64,000 bases of DNA, taken from the NCBI GenBank assembly GCA_028386065.3, contig JAKUCV010006703.1, positions 19,021 through 83,020 of the forward strand, in the 5' to 3' direction. This document shows, in pieces, positions 35,033-46,499 of this stretch (its first letter is position 1; each line of letters starts with the position of its first letter). Both the position numbers and the translations under genes were made by a program. The notes beneath the pieces were generated by a model, which saw only the letters and a program-made list of their open reading frames with translations, had not been told where the DNA came from and did not search any database. This DNA comes from Turnera subulata (Eukaryota; Streptophyta; Magnoliopsida; Malpighiales; Passifloraceae).

Positions 35033-36214
35033 CAGTTTGATAGAAAGGTGTTTCATGATGGCCACAAGAATCGGTACACATTCACTTGGGGAGATAGGAA
35101 GGTGAACTTGGGAGCATTATCTCCTTCAGAAGTGTATGAGGATCAGTTGTTTATGCAGAAAAGTGTGGAAGCTTGGATGAAGGAGAAAGAGGCCGAATCG
35201 GCTACACTTAGTGAGGGTGAGAGGAAAGCCGAGGGCTTTGCAAAAGGAGAGCCTAAACTAAGTGTAAAAGGTGAGGGTGATGTCGACAAGAGAGTGAGTA
35301 CAAAAGGAGAGCATGTCGACACCACTAAAGAGCGAAAAGAGAAAAAGAGACAAAATTTCTATGCAAATATGAGGGACATGAGGGTAGCTTGTGAGAACAA
35401 ACTAGTGTTAGTCATGCTTTATTATAAGCAGTCATATTTAACTAACACTGATCTTGACCCTAATTTGCCTAGTTGTGTTGTTTCTGTTTTGCAGGAATTT
35501 TCTGATGTGTTTCCTGAGGAGTTGCCTAAGGAGTTACCTCCAATTAGAGGCATTGAGCACCAAATTAATTTCATGCCTGGAGCTCAAATTCCAAATCGAC
35601 CTGCTTATAGAGCTAATCCGGAAGAAACTAAGGAGTTACAAAGGCAAGTTGACGAGTTGCTGCAAAAGGGACACATTAGGGAGAGCTTGAGTCCTTGTGT
35701 TGTGCCAGTCATTCTAGTTCCAAAGAAGGATGGAACTTGGCGTATGTGTGTTGATTGTCATGCAGTCAACAAGATTACGATAAAGTATCGCCATCCTATA
35801 CCTAGATTAGATGATATGCTAGACGAATTGCATGGTGCAAGTATATTTTCCAAAATTGATCTTATGAGTGGTTACCATCAGATTAGGATGAAAATTGGTG
35901 ATGAATGGAAAACTGCTTTTAAAACAAAACATGGTTTATATGAATGGTTAGTTATGCCTTTTGGACTGACCAATGCGCCTAGTACCTTTATGAGGTTAAC
36001 GAACTATGTTTTAAGATCTTTTATTGGGAAATTCGTGGTGGTTTACTTTGATGATATCTTGATTTATAGCAAGAGTGTTGATGATCATGTTGAGCCTCTT
36101 AGGTTAGTTTTGGATGCCCTAAGGGCTACGAAAATATTTGCTAAGATTTCAAAGTGTTCTTTTTGCTTGGATCATGTTGTCTTTCTTAGTTATGTGGTAA
36201 GTGCTAGAGGTTGA
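35033..36214 (+). pseudogene. gypsy reverse transcriptase
   Basis: Continues the gag-protease frame after the TGA. A charged linker with repeated EGE/KGE units (about 35180-35330) precedes RT. Motifs: [52 protein letters not shown] and the catalytic [10 protein letters not shown] at about 36041. After VVSARG the frame shifts; comparison with the family suggests a short deletion of about 8 bp near 36212, before [12 protein letters not shown]. Confidence 0.92.
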
Positions 36215-37799
36215 CCAGGAAAAAATAAAAGCCATCAAAGAGTGGCCGACTCCTACAACAGTAAGTGAGGTAAGATCTTTTTATGGACTTGCTAGTTTTA
36301 ATAGGAGGTTTGTGAAGGATTTTAGTACTGTTGCTGCACCTCTTAATGAGATTGTCAAAAAAGAGGTTGGATTTAAGTGGGGGGAGAAACAGGTTGCGGC
36401 ATTTAATGAATTAAATAATAGACTTTGTTCTGCTCCTATATTGAGATTGCCTGACTTTAACTCTACATTTGAGATTGAATGTGATGCTTCTGGAGTAGGT
36501 ATTGGTGCTGTTTTGTTGCAGGAAAAACGGCCTATTGCTTATTTTAGTGAGAAGTTGAAGGGGGCACAGCTCAATTACTCCACTTATGACAAGGAGTTGT
36601 ATGCCTTGGTTAGGGCATTACAAACGTGGCAGCATTATCTGTGGCCTAAGGAGTTTGTGATCCACACGGATCATGAGAGCTTAAAGTATTTAAAGGGCCA
36701 AGGTAAGCTAGGTAAGCGCCATACTAAATGGCTGGAATTCATTGAGACATTCCATTATGTTGTTAAATACAAGCAAGGAAAAGATAATGTCATAGCTGAT
36801 GCTTTGTCTAGGAGGTATTCTTTGATTACATCTCTTACATCTAAGTTGGTTGGATTTGAGCATATAAAAGAGTTGTATTCTGTTGATGCCGATTTTGCTA
36901 TGGTGTTTGATGCTTGTGAGCATGCTGAGGGTTACTTGATGCGTGATAATAAGTTATGTGTGCCTGTGTGTTCTATGCGTGAGTTGCTTGTTAGGGAAGC
37001 TCATGATGGAGGCTTGATGGGACATTTTGGTATTGCTAAGACTTTAGACATCTTGCATGAGCATTTTTATTGGCCTAACATGAAAAAAAATGTGGGAAAA
37101 GTTTGTGCAGGTTGTATACCATGTCGACAAGTCAAGAGTAAGGTGCAACCTCATGGGTTGTACACTCCATTACCTGTTCTTGATTGTCCTTGGACTGATA
37201 TATCCATGGATTTTGTGATTGGTTTGCCTAGGACTAGGAAGGGTCGAGACAACATATTTGTTATTGTGGACAGGTTTAGTAAAATGTCGCACTTTATTGC
37301 ATGTCACAAAATAGATGATGCTGTACATGTAGCTGAATTGTTCTTTAGGGATGTAGTACGTTTGCATGGCATTCCTAGGACAATCATATCGGATAGAGAC
37401 ACTAAGTTCTTGTCTCACTTTTGGCGTGTGCTTTGGAGTAGATTAGGGACCAAGTTATTGTTTTCTACTTCTTGTCACCCTCAAACAGATGGCCAAACAG
37501 AAATGGTAAATAGAACTTTGGGTACTCTACTGCGTGCTGTTATGGGTAAGAATCTGAAAACTTGGGAAGAATGGTTGCCTATGGTCGAATTTGCATACAA
37601 TAGGAACATTCATTCTTCTACTGGTTATTCGCCTTTTGAAATTGTTTATGGTTTTAATCCACTAACCCCTTTGGATTTGTTGCCTATTCCTTTGAAAGAA
37701 ATTACGAATGTAGATGGACAACAAAGGGCTAAGTTGGTGAAATCTATTCATGAGAAGGCAAGACAGCACGTTAAGAACAAAAACCCAACGGTAGCGTAA
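36215..37799 (+). pseudogene. gypsy RNase H and integrase
   Basis: In the +1 frame relative to RT. RNase [50 protein letters not shown]. Integrase: zinc motif around [10 protein letters not shown] ... CAGCIPCRQ, then D in [10 protein letters not shown] in [15 protein letters not shown] in [15 protein letters not shown]. The frame ends at TAA (37797-37799) and continues in the same frame afterwards. Confidence 0.92.
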
Positions 37800-38294
37800 A
37801 GAGTCAATAAAGGACGCAGGGTTGTTCATTTTGCGCCTGGAGATTGGGTTTCGGTGCACTTTAGGAAGGAGAGGTTCCCTCAACAAAGGAAATCCAAGTT
37901 GGATGCAAGAGGGGATGGACCTTTTCAAGTCTTGGAACGCATTAGTGATAATGCCTACAAAATTGATCTGCCTGGTGAGTATGGAGTGAGTGCTTCGTTT
38001 AATGTTGCTGATCTTTCTCCCTTTGACATTGCAGGTTCAGATTCGAGGACGAATCCTTTTAAGGCAGGAGGGAATGATGCAAATAAGGAGCCTTCAAGCA
38101 CCATTGGAGAGGATGATGGCGCCATGGCACTTCCTCAAGGTCCAATTACAAGAGCAAGATCAAAGATGCTCAAGAATCAGCTCTTGATTCGCATTCAAGC
38201 ATTCTTGAACAAAGAGTTGCACGAAGACATCCTGATCAAGCTTGGAGAGAAGCTGAAACAGAAGTCCGTTTATTTGCTGTCAATTAAGGAGTAA
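37800..38294 (+). pseudogene. gypsy integrase C-terminal tail crossing into the 3' LTR
   Basis: RRVVHFAPGDWVSVHFR and the GPFQVLERISDNAYKIDLP segment form the integrase C-terminal (GPY/F-like) module, followed by NVADLSPFDIAG and RTNPFKAGGNDANK. No canonical chromodomain is seen. The frame passes through the polypurine tract (about 38061-38074) and ends 220 bp inside the LTR at TAA 38292-38294, with a basic GPITRARSK segment. This arrangement resembles CRM elements, whose extended C-terminus is linked to centromere targeting; targeting here is inference only. Confidence 0.8.
38061..38074 (+). other. Polypurine tract of the CRM-like element
   Basis: AAGGCAGGAGGGAA directly before the 3' LTR start TGATGC; it is also coding sequence for pol. 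Confidence 0.8.
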
Positions 38295-39076
38295 TTGACT
38301 CAAGAGCATCATTGGGGCCTAGTCGACATTGGTTGCTGTCCATTAGGGCCAAGTCGACATATCTTTAGTTTTACAATTTAAGGTTGCCGAATTTTATAAT
38401 AAACTCTCTTTTATGAATTCGGCTTGGGTTATGTTTTTAATTATATTGTTGGGTCAAATCCAATATTAATTAGTTGGTTAATTTGGGCTTAAGTTATTTG
38501 GGGTTTTATTTGTAAGGTTTTAATTAGTGTCCAATTAATGTAGGCCCAATTAAAATTCAGGTTCCATTAGGGTTAAGGTTTTGGCCAAATTTGGTCCAAA
38601 CTAGGGTTTAGGGTTTCGGTACCTAGTGAGGTCGACCTAGGGTTATTAGGTTTAGTATAAGTATGTTTTTTTGTGGCTGTTGCAAAGGTTAGACATTCTG
38701 GAAAATAAAAATTATGTTTTCTCTTAAGAGAGTTTCTTTTCTGTTTGAGTGATTCAAACAAATCCTTGAGTGCTGATGCTCTTGGAAACCTTGAGTGTTG
38801 ATTCTCTATGTTTATTCTAGGGATTTAGAATAACTTTTCAGGTTTGCAAATCTGTGGTGTAATTCTGATTTCCTAGTTGCTAACGTTTGACTCTCTTGCT
38901 GATTAGGGTTTCAAATGTTGGCGCATTCTTGTGTGTTAAAGCCTTATTGTTTCTTTCATGCTGATTTGGGAGGAATAAGGGGTGGAGATTCACAAAGTTT
39001 GATTGAGATTGAGGTCGGGACCACAATCTGATTCAGTAGGAATTCTGGTGCTGATTCTAGGGTTCCTGCCGTATCA
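38075..39076 (+). repeat. 3' LTR of the CRM-like element
   Basis: 1002 bp, same length as the 5' LTR, ending GCCGTATCA immediately before the target duplication ACCTA. Confidence 0.95.
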
Positions 39077-39203
39077 ACCTATAATTATTATGTTGTATTT
39101 ACTCTTCTTTTGTTATACCATGTAAACCTATACATATAGGGATGTCTTATGTCAATGAAAAACATCACAAAATTCTATCACTTCTTTGTTTACCCATTTA
39201 ACA
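39077..39203 (+). repeat. 5' LTR of short-LTR copia element, remaining part
   Basis: After the duplicated ACCTA the text TATAATTATTATGTTGTATT continues the LTR begun at 31440 and matches 42965-43060. It ends TTAACA at 39203, giving TGTT...AACA ends and an LTR of about 190 bp. Confidence 0.8.
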
Positions 39204-39215
39204 TGGTAACAGAGT
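39204..39215 (+). other. Primer-binding site of short-LTR copia element
   Basis: TGGTAACAGAGT directly after the LTR; 10 of 12 matches to TGGTATCAGAGC. Confidence 0.75.
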
Positions 39216-41460
39216 AGGTTTTGTCACCTGTTTTTTTTTTCTTCTATTCTTTCTTCATGTTTTCTTTTAAGATATGGTTTTAGCACCAAATATACTAGAT
39301 CTCCGAATCTCAAACAATATGGTGGTCAATTTTCCATTAATCTCAACCCCTACAAACACAAACACCCAAACACAACCGATAGTTGTCAATCATGATAATT
39401 TGAATTCCCAATTACTGTCATACCAGATGAAACCAGCTACTCTCTAAGGTCTGAACTTATCAAAATGCAAATTGGTGCACGAAACAAAGCTGGTTATCCC
39501 ATAGATAGACAGATAAAACTAGCCCTTGAAGCCACTGATGAATCACTGCACGCAGCCCATGTCGTTCAAACAAGTAATACATAGGTATCTGTTTTTTCTG
39601 CTACTTCTATGAATAATACAAGGATAATTTACACAGGTGCTACAGATCACATGACTAAGGATCCGGGTCAATTACAAACCATTTTTCCTTCATCCGATTC
39701 TACCATCTCTACAGCCAATGTGGGTGCTTCCCCGGAAGTTGGTGAGGGCACTATCATTTTATGCGGTAATCTTAAATTGGAGAAAAAAGTCTTAGTTGTT
39801 CATTCCCTTGAATATAACCTCTTGTTTAGCAGTCAACTTACTTTCACTTTTTCCTGTATTGTAATTTCTTGGCCCACATATTGTCTTTTTTAGGATATTC
39901 GGACGAGAAAGATTCTTGGTTATGGTGTTACGCAAGACAAATTGTACTACCTAGATCTTACTTACACTGGCAAGACAAAAGTTGGTCAATTATACAATGC
40001 TCAGAGTAAGGAGGAGGTAAAAGATCTAATTTGGTTGTGGCATCGTAGATTAGGACATCTCTCTTTTGGTCACTTTAGAAGGTTACAACCCGATTTATTT
40101 TCTATTTTCAACGAGTCTGATTTCCACTGTGGTACTTGTGAGTTAGCCAAAAGTCATCGAGTGTCTTATTTACCTTGATTCAATAAAAGTACTGAACCTT
40201 TTATGTTATCCATATTGATATTTGGGGTCCTGCAAAAAATACCTACAATCTCTAATGCTCGATAATTCGTCACTTTTACTGATGAATGCACTCGTATGAC
40301 CTAGGTTGCTCTTCTTCATAAGAAAAATGATATTTTTCCTACTTTTCAAGAATTTTATAACATGGTAGGTAGACAATTTTAAAAACAAATTCGTGTTTTG
40401 CAATCTGACAATGGCACTGAATTTGTAAACACTGACTTAGAAAATTTCTTGAAATAACTTGGGATACAACATCAGACACCCCACAATAAAATGGCCTAGC
40501 TAAACGAAAAATAGACAATTAATGCAAGTAATCCGGGCATCACTTTTTTGGATGAATATGCCACACCACTATTGGGGAGAAGCTCTTACATCTGCTACGT
40601 ATATCATCAATCGTACACCTTCCCGGGTCTTAAGCTTCCAAACCCCATTACAAAAATTGTGCGCTTTTCTTTCCATTCCCCACTTCCCAAACCTTGAACC
40701 ACATATCTTTGGTTGTACAGTTTATGTACACATCCCCAAACTACTACGCATAAAACATGCTCCTTGTGCCAAAAGATGTGTCTTTGTTGGATATTCTAAT
40801 ATCCAGAAGGGTTATCGTTGTTATGGTCCCTATACTTGAAAAATTCATGTAACTATAGATGTCACTTTCTATGAGTCTGCACCATTTTATTCTCCTAGAG
40901 TTCATGATCATTCTCTTCAAGGGAAGAGTACTGATGAAGAGAATGGAATGCCATACAATAGAAAAGCACCAATCATACTAGATGACGAGCAAATAGCACA
41001 AATAGTGCTAGTTTTTTCCGAAGATAGCGAGGTAGCACCATCTGTGCAAGTTAGATCACTAGAGCCAGTTTCAGGGAAAGAAGATCTAGGTCACACAACA
41101 GTACAATTGGCTCTGCCTATACCACCAACCAATGAGTCTTCTCAAGAAAAGTCACAAAAGGTAACACCTACTCCCTCACCCCATGAACTTGAATCAAGAT
41201 ATCCTAGAAGAGATAACAGAGGAATCCCAACAAAACACTATGACCTAGACTTGGAAGCCAAAGCTAGATACCCAATTAGCAATTATGTGCCTCATCATAG
41301 GTTTTTTGAATCTCATGTACTTACCATCAATCAATTATCTACTGTATCTATTCATAGTAGTGTGCAGAAAGCTTTAACAGATCTTAGGTGGAAGAAAGTA
41401 ATGAATGAAGAAATGGAGGCACTCCAAAAGAACAATGTATGGGAACTTGTGCAATAACCT
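39216..41460 (+). pseudogene. copia gag remnant, protease and integrase, badly decayed
   Basis: A short gag start is readable from 39274 (ATGGTTTTAGCACC), but most of Gag is missing before 39609. Protease: IYTGATDHMTK, where D-T-G is Y-T-G, so the catalytic aspartate is lost. GAG-pre-integrase: LIWLWHRRLGHLSFGHF and CGTCELAKSHR (39942-40178). The integrase core (40180-40550) is frameshifted with stops but LQSDNGTEFVNTD and the HYWGEALTSATYIINRTPSR segment are clear. The linker to RT ends at the stop 41455-41457 (KNNVWELVQ). Confidence 0.82.
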
Positions 41461-42098
41461 AAAGGAATAAAAGCAATTGGGTGCAGATGGAGGTGTTCAC
41501 AATAAAACTCAAGACAAGGGGAAGCATTGACAGATTCAAAGCAAAGCTTGTAGCAAAAGGATATACGTAACAATATAGGGTGGACTATCAAGAAACCTTT
41601 GCTCCAGTAGCAAAGTTCAATACAATTTGCATTCTCATATCCCTTACAGCAAAACGACATTGGCCTCTACATCAGTTTGATGTCAAGAATATATTCCTCA
41701 ACGGTGTTCTAGAGGAAGAAATCTGTATGAAGTTACCTCTTGGAGTCCAACAGAATCCTACTAGAAAGAATGTAGTTTGCAAGCTAAAGAGATCGTTGTA
41801 TGGATTAAACCAGCCATCAAGAGCTTGGTTTTGGAGACTATCAACCACCATAAAGGAGTTTTGTTACAGACAAAGTAACTCAGATCATACCCTATTCATA
41901 AAGCAAATTGAGGGTAAGGTGACAGCTTTGATTGTATATGTTGATGACATAGTTTCGACCGGAGATGATCCCAATGAAATTACAGCTTTGGAGAAGTACT
42001 TAGCTGCCAAGTTTGAGATGAAAGACTTGGTAAAACTCAAGTATGTTTTGAAAATTGATGTATCCAGGTCCAAGCATGGGATATCTTTCTCTCAATAA
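41461..42098 (+). pseudogene. copia reverse transcriptase
   Basis: From 41580 the frame gives DYQETFAPVAKFNTICILIS, HQFDVKNIFLNGVLEEEICM, VCKLKRSLYGLNQPSRAWF and the catalytic LIVYVDDIVSTGDD. It stops at 42096-42098 where LSQ continues as K in another register. It follows the decayed integrase of the same element. Confidence 0.88.
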
Positions 42099-42892
42099 AA
42101 GCATGTACTAGATCTTCTCAAGGAAACTAGTATGCTTTCTTGCAAACCAACAGAAACACCTATTGAGATGAATCACAAGCTTGGGATTTTTCCAGACCAA
42201 ATGTCAACGAATAAAGGCTAGTATCAATATTTGGTTAGCAACTTTATTTGTTTGTCATATATGAGGCCAGATATTGTATAAGGAGTAAGTGTTGTGAGTC
42301 AATTTTAGAGTACACCAAGTGTGGAACATATGGATGTTGTTTATAGAATCCTACAGTATTTGAAAAATTCACCATGGAAAGGATTGCTTTTTATAAAGGA
42401 TGGAAAACTAAGGGTTGAAGGCTACCTGACTGGGCTGGTGACCAGACAACTAGAAGGTCCACTTCAGGGTACATTACTTTCGTAGATGGTGATTAGTCAC
42501 ATGGAGAAGCAAGAAACAAAATGTTGTTGTAAGATCCAATGCAGAAGCTGAATTTCGAGGCATGGCTCATAGTGTCTGTGAGTTATTATGGATCAAAAGT
42601 ATTCTGAAGGATATGGGAGTGGATTACACTGAACCTATGAAGTTGCATTATGACAATAAGGCAACCATTGAGATTGCACACAATTCTGTACAACACAATC
42701 GCACCAAATATGTTGAAGTTGATCGTCATTTTATCAAAGAGAAATTGGATGACAAGGCTATCAGCTTTCCTTTTGTCAAATCTAAAGATTAGTTAGCAGA
42801 TGTATTGGCGAAAGCAGTTTCAGTAAAGATGTTCCACTCCACAATTGACAAGTTGGGCATGATAAACATCTTTCTGCCAACTTGAGGGGGAG
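42099..42892 (+). pseudogene. copia RNase H and polypurine tract
   Basis: Broken frames give NFICLSYMRPDIV-type text near 42240-42280, then at 42562-42792 AHSVCELLWIKSILKDMGV, LHYDNKATIEIAHNSVQHNR, KYVEVDRHFIKEKLDD. An in-frame TAG (42790-42792) precedes LADVLAKAVS. The tract ACTTGAGGGGGAG (42880-42892) abuts the 3' LTR. Confidence 0.85.
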
Positions 42893-43061
42893 TGTTGGTA
42901 TGATTGATGAATTCAAGCATGATTTAAGACTTTATTTACGTAATCAATGTTAATTGTAAAAACCGCTAGTTGACATATAATTATTATGATGTAATTACTC
43001 TTTTTTTATTATACCATGTAAACATGTATATGTATATATAGGGATGCCTTATGTGTTTGTC
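42893..43061 (+). repeat. 3' LTR of short-LTR copia element, truncated
   Basis: TGTTGGTATG ... GGGATGCCTTATGT matches the split 5' LTR, then diverges at about 43061. The last about 40 bp of the LTR are missing, so the right end was deleted or replaced. Confidence 0.8.
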
Positions 43062-43334
43062 AACAACGAGCGATCCTCTGCTACAGGATCCGACCGGTAA
43101 AGGATCGAATGGATGGTGTCTCTCGTCCTTAGACTAGGTTTTAGTTTTTGTTTTGTATTCTAAGCTAAGTTAGAAAGACATGATAAAGTTATAATAATAT
43201 GCGATAAGTAAAACATAGATAAATTGGATAAAATGTAGTAATTTGATTGATTGATTTTGGGATACTTATTATAGGTATAGTCGACGGCCTTATATAGGCA
43301 CTGTTAACACCATTACAAAATTTAAATAGATAAG
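43062..43334. other. Unassigned spacer
   Basis: 273 bp between the truncated copia LTR and Ogre-like element F. No feature recognised. Confidence 0.5.
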
Positions 43335-44923
43335 TTTGAATACCCGACCCAAAGTCACCTGGGCCTATTCACTTAATCCTTTCACCTTCTTCCTCGGGTC
43401 AATCCCATGACATCGGAGTCGCCACCCAAATTTTATTAAGGATAAAACTTGGAAAAAACCTTCATGTGACTCCTTTAGGCTACATGGTCATAGCGAACCA
43501 AAGTTATGGGATCGGGGGTTCGTCACAGATGGGAAGGTGTTAGGCACCCATCCGTGTTGGGTCGAGACTATGTGCAATTGTAAAATGCAAGTGTGCCTGG
43601 TGCGAGTGTGCATGTGTGGAAAATAAAGAGAAGGGAAGTAGAAGAAGATTTGGCTTGCATCCCGTTGTAAAACCGAGACTACCTACGTACCCAAGTGATA
43701 GGGGTCAAAGCCATGTAGTTCTAAACATGGCACTAATCGGCCACTTACAGCATCAAAAGCAACAACATACAATCAGTAAAGAATCAATCAAAAGAGTTTA
43801 GTGTTACCTCTTGTAGCCCTCCTCTAGCTCCTTACAATGGGTCGAGTTCTACACCCACCTTCTTGTCGTTCCTAAGCTCAATGATTGGTCCTCTTCTTGA
43901 TTTTTCTTTGCTAATCTACTGCTGGTGCCTCCCACGAAATTCCTCAAGAGTTTTTGCCTAAAAATGTATTTCTAGGCTTGGAGAACTAGAGTTTCTCCAA
44001 ACACTTAAGCCTTATAGGCGTATATATGAGAAAAGTTTATGATCCCTTGAAATGTGTGTGAGGGGTCCTATATATAGTGTTCTGGGAAGCCTAGGGGCGT
44101 GGACCTGCTTAATGGTGAAGATTGTACCCGAAAAGCTGGTCCAAAACCGTGTCGGATTGAAATTAGAAACAAAATCAGAGATTTGGGCGAATCTGGGAAG
44201 CCATGACTGCCGCTGCCGGCGGTCATCTACTGCATGACCGCCAATGCCGGCGGTCTTGAGTGGATGCCCGCCAGCACCTGGCGGTCGTCGTGAGAGGACC
44301 TCCGGTTGCCCCGCGTGTCACCCGTTCTTTCCATTTTCGAACCCCTAATCCCCCTAATTCAGCCCTGATTTGATCCTACCGCGTAATTAACCCCTAATCA
44401 ATCCAGAATCACTCAATTACTTGATCATCACTCCCCTAAATAATTCCAAGACTGATTGATTACATATTTAACACCCATTTCCTACTAAATCATGCAAAAG
44501 CAGCATTTCTACATAAATGACGATTTAGCTCTGATTTTCCACGAAAATCTGAGCTAAATTAGTCTTCAAAAAATGTGTTAATGGGCTAATTAAACTCCGG
44601 ATAACTAACTTGGGCCCTTAAACCCATCTTTAACCAAAAGATAAATCATCTCATTAAAATTGGATTAAACATAGACAAAAGGCCCAAAAACACATTTCAG
44701 CCTAAATAAACCTTATTATACATTTTATCCTAAGATTAAATCATCTCATTAATCATAGTACACCAATGTACAAAGGCTCAAGTCACTAAAATGTGTTACT
44801 TCCACTAAGATAAATTCTTGACATGCTTTATTCCTAGGACTAAATCATCTCACTAACCCTAGGTTCAGACATTTAAAATCTAATTTTCGTGGAAAATTCG
44901 TAGGTCAAATTTGGGTGTTCACA
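43335..44923 (-). repeat. 3' LTR of element F
   Basis: 1589 bp; starts (minus) TGTGAACACCCAAATTTGACC at 44923 and ends GGGTATTCAAA. Contains, on the minus strand, ACTATATATAGGA near 44066-44078 as TATA box, with an ATGACCGCC/GGCGGTCAT block (44202-44290) about 125 bp upstream of it. Confidence 0.85.
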
Positions 44924-44940
44924 GATGCCCCTCGTTGATG
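44924..44940 (-). other. Polypurine tract of element F
   Basis: Minus strand CAACGAGGGGCATC next to the LTR; the homologous site of E1 is CAACGAGGGGCTTC at 58398-58411. Confidence 0.78.
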
Positions 44941-45047
44941 TGTCCTTAGGAATTAAGAACGAAACAACGTAAGAACAGGAACAACCAAATTCGAATGATA
45001 GTTGTGTGTGGTATATGCCATGTGTTAGAGCATCCCATGCTCCGCTT

Positions 45048-45485
45048 CGGGAATCATCTCATCCCAAAGGTTTGGGGGACTGGCCCTCGATTTGTGGGAA
45101 TCATCTCATCCCACGTCTCGGGAATCTTCTCATCTCGAGGTGATAGAATCATCTCATCTATCGGGTTGTTGATAAGGAATCATCTCATCCTTGTTAACTA
45201 GGTTTCGATTTAGAAATCATCTCATCCCGAGTCATGGTTTTCGGGAATCATCTCATCCCAATGGCTTCGCCATCGACTTCCGTCAGGAATGCCGTTTCAC
45301 GGTCCGGTTATCTAGTTCCTAGGCATCTCATGCCCCTATCATCATCTAAGATGTCGCTTCGCGACGGTGTTGTCTATGCCTTGGGCATCACACATACATC
45401 TCTCATCGAAAAGGTGCCACTTCGTGAATCATCTCATCCCGTCAATTGTCTACTCAACGTTTTAGTTCAGGAATCATCTCAACCC
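45048..45485. repeat. Interspersed GGGAATCATCTCATCCC repeats
   Basis: About nine copies or near copies, for example near 45050, 45101, 45119, 45146, 45176, 45213, 45243, 45424 and 45468, with variable text between them. On the element's own strand the core is GATGAGATGATTC. Confidence 0.85.
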
Positions 45486-45500
45486 GGAGTTTGATTTTGT

Positions 45501-45966
45501 GTGTACTGGGTACACGACTTTGGCTTTGAGTGTACCGGGTACACCGCTTTGGCTTTGCGTGTACCGGGTACACAGCTTTGGCTTTGAGTGTACCGAGTAC
45601 ACAGCTTTGGGTTTTGCGTGTACCGGGTACACGGCTTTGGTTTTGCATGTACTGGGTACACGGCTATGGTTTTGCGTGTACCGGGTACACGACTTTGGTT
45701 TTGTGCTTCCTTAGGATTTTGCCTTCTCATCTCTCAATTTTGCGTTCATCGGGTACACGGCTTTGGGTATTGCTTGTACCAGGTACACAGCTTTGGGTTT
45801 TGCATGTACTGGGTACACAGCTTTAGTTTTGCATGTACCGAGTGCACGGCTTTGGGTTTTGCGTGTACCGGGTACACGGCTTTTGTTTTGCGTGTACCAG
45901 GTACATGAATTTGGGCTTTACGTGTACCCGGTACACGGCTTTCGGTTTTGCGTGTACCGGGTATAC
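45501..45966. repeat. 29-bp tandem array with core GTGTACCGGGTACAC
   Basis: About 15 units of 29-30 bp, each a palindromic core GTGTACCGGGTACAC followed by GGCTTTGGTTTTGC. Cores start near 45501, 45530, 45559, 45588, 45618, 45647 and 45676, then after a short break 45744, 45774, 45804, 45833, 45862, 45891, 45920 and 45950. Frames reading through it are repeat artefacts. It lies close to the 3' LTR, a place where Ogre elements are known to carry tandem repeats. Confidence 0.93.
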
Positions 45967-46499
45967 GGCTTTTGTCTGGTTTCCTCATCCCATGGTTCGC
46001 GAGAACTGGGTTCCCAGCTTCTGACTTATGTGTCTCAAGGTCGTCTCATCTCAAGGTTCGCAAGGGCTAGGCTCTTGGCTTTGGGTTGTGTCTCTCAATT
46101 TGGGGGAGCCAAGTCCCGGCTTTGGATTTGGCTTCTCTCACCTGGGTTCCCTCAGGCTTGGTTTTCTGGGCTTAATCATCCTAAGGTTGCGAGAATCGGG
46201 TCCTCGGCTTCTAGTTTCCCTCACATCTGGCTTTCTCTCAAGTCTGGTCTCTCTCATTGTCTTACTAGTTTGTGTTTGCTCATCTCACAGGTTTGCAAAA
46301 ACTGAGTTTCTGGCTTTGGACTGGACTCCCTCATCACTCGGGTTACTCAAATCTCACGGTGAAAGATAACGGGTGTCATTTCTTTTCTGGGTTCCTCAAA
46401 TTGCTCAGGTTTAGGTTTGGTGCTACCTCACAGCCAGGTTGTCTGGATCCCATGCCCCTTGTGTCGATGAACTGGGTTTGAAGGTAATGGGGAGTGTGG

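Larger units (their letters stand above)
31509..39076 (+). mobile_element. CRM-like Ty3/gypsy chromovirus, complete but defective
   Basis: 7568 bp with two 1002-bp LTRs, primer-binding site, polypurine tract and target duplication ACCTA (31504-31508 and 39077-39081). Gag, protease, RT, RNase H and integrase follow in gypsy order. The coding frame runs across the polypurine tract into the 3' LTR, a trait known from CRM-clade chromoviruses. I count about 28 base differences between the LTRs (about 2.8%), so it is fairly young. Two in-frame stops and one frameshift break the polyprotein. Confidence 0.92.

Noticed and set aside
39077..39203. Independent small element after the CRM-like LTR
   Set aside because: It continues the interrupted copia LTR from 31440 and matches the 3' LTR at 42893.
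45763..46305. 180-codon frame and several overlapping repeat-like frames
   Set aside because: They read through the 29-bp tandem array, whose near multiple-of-three period keeps frames open.
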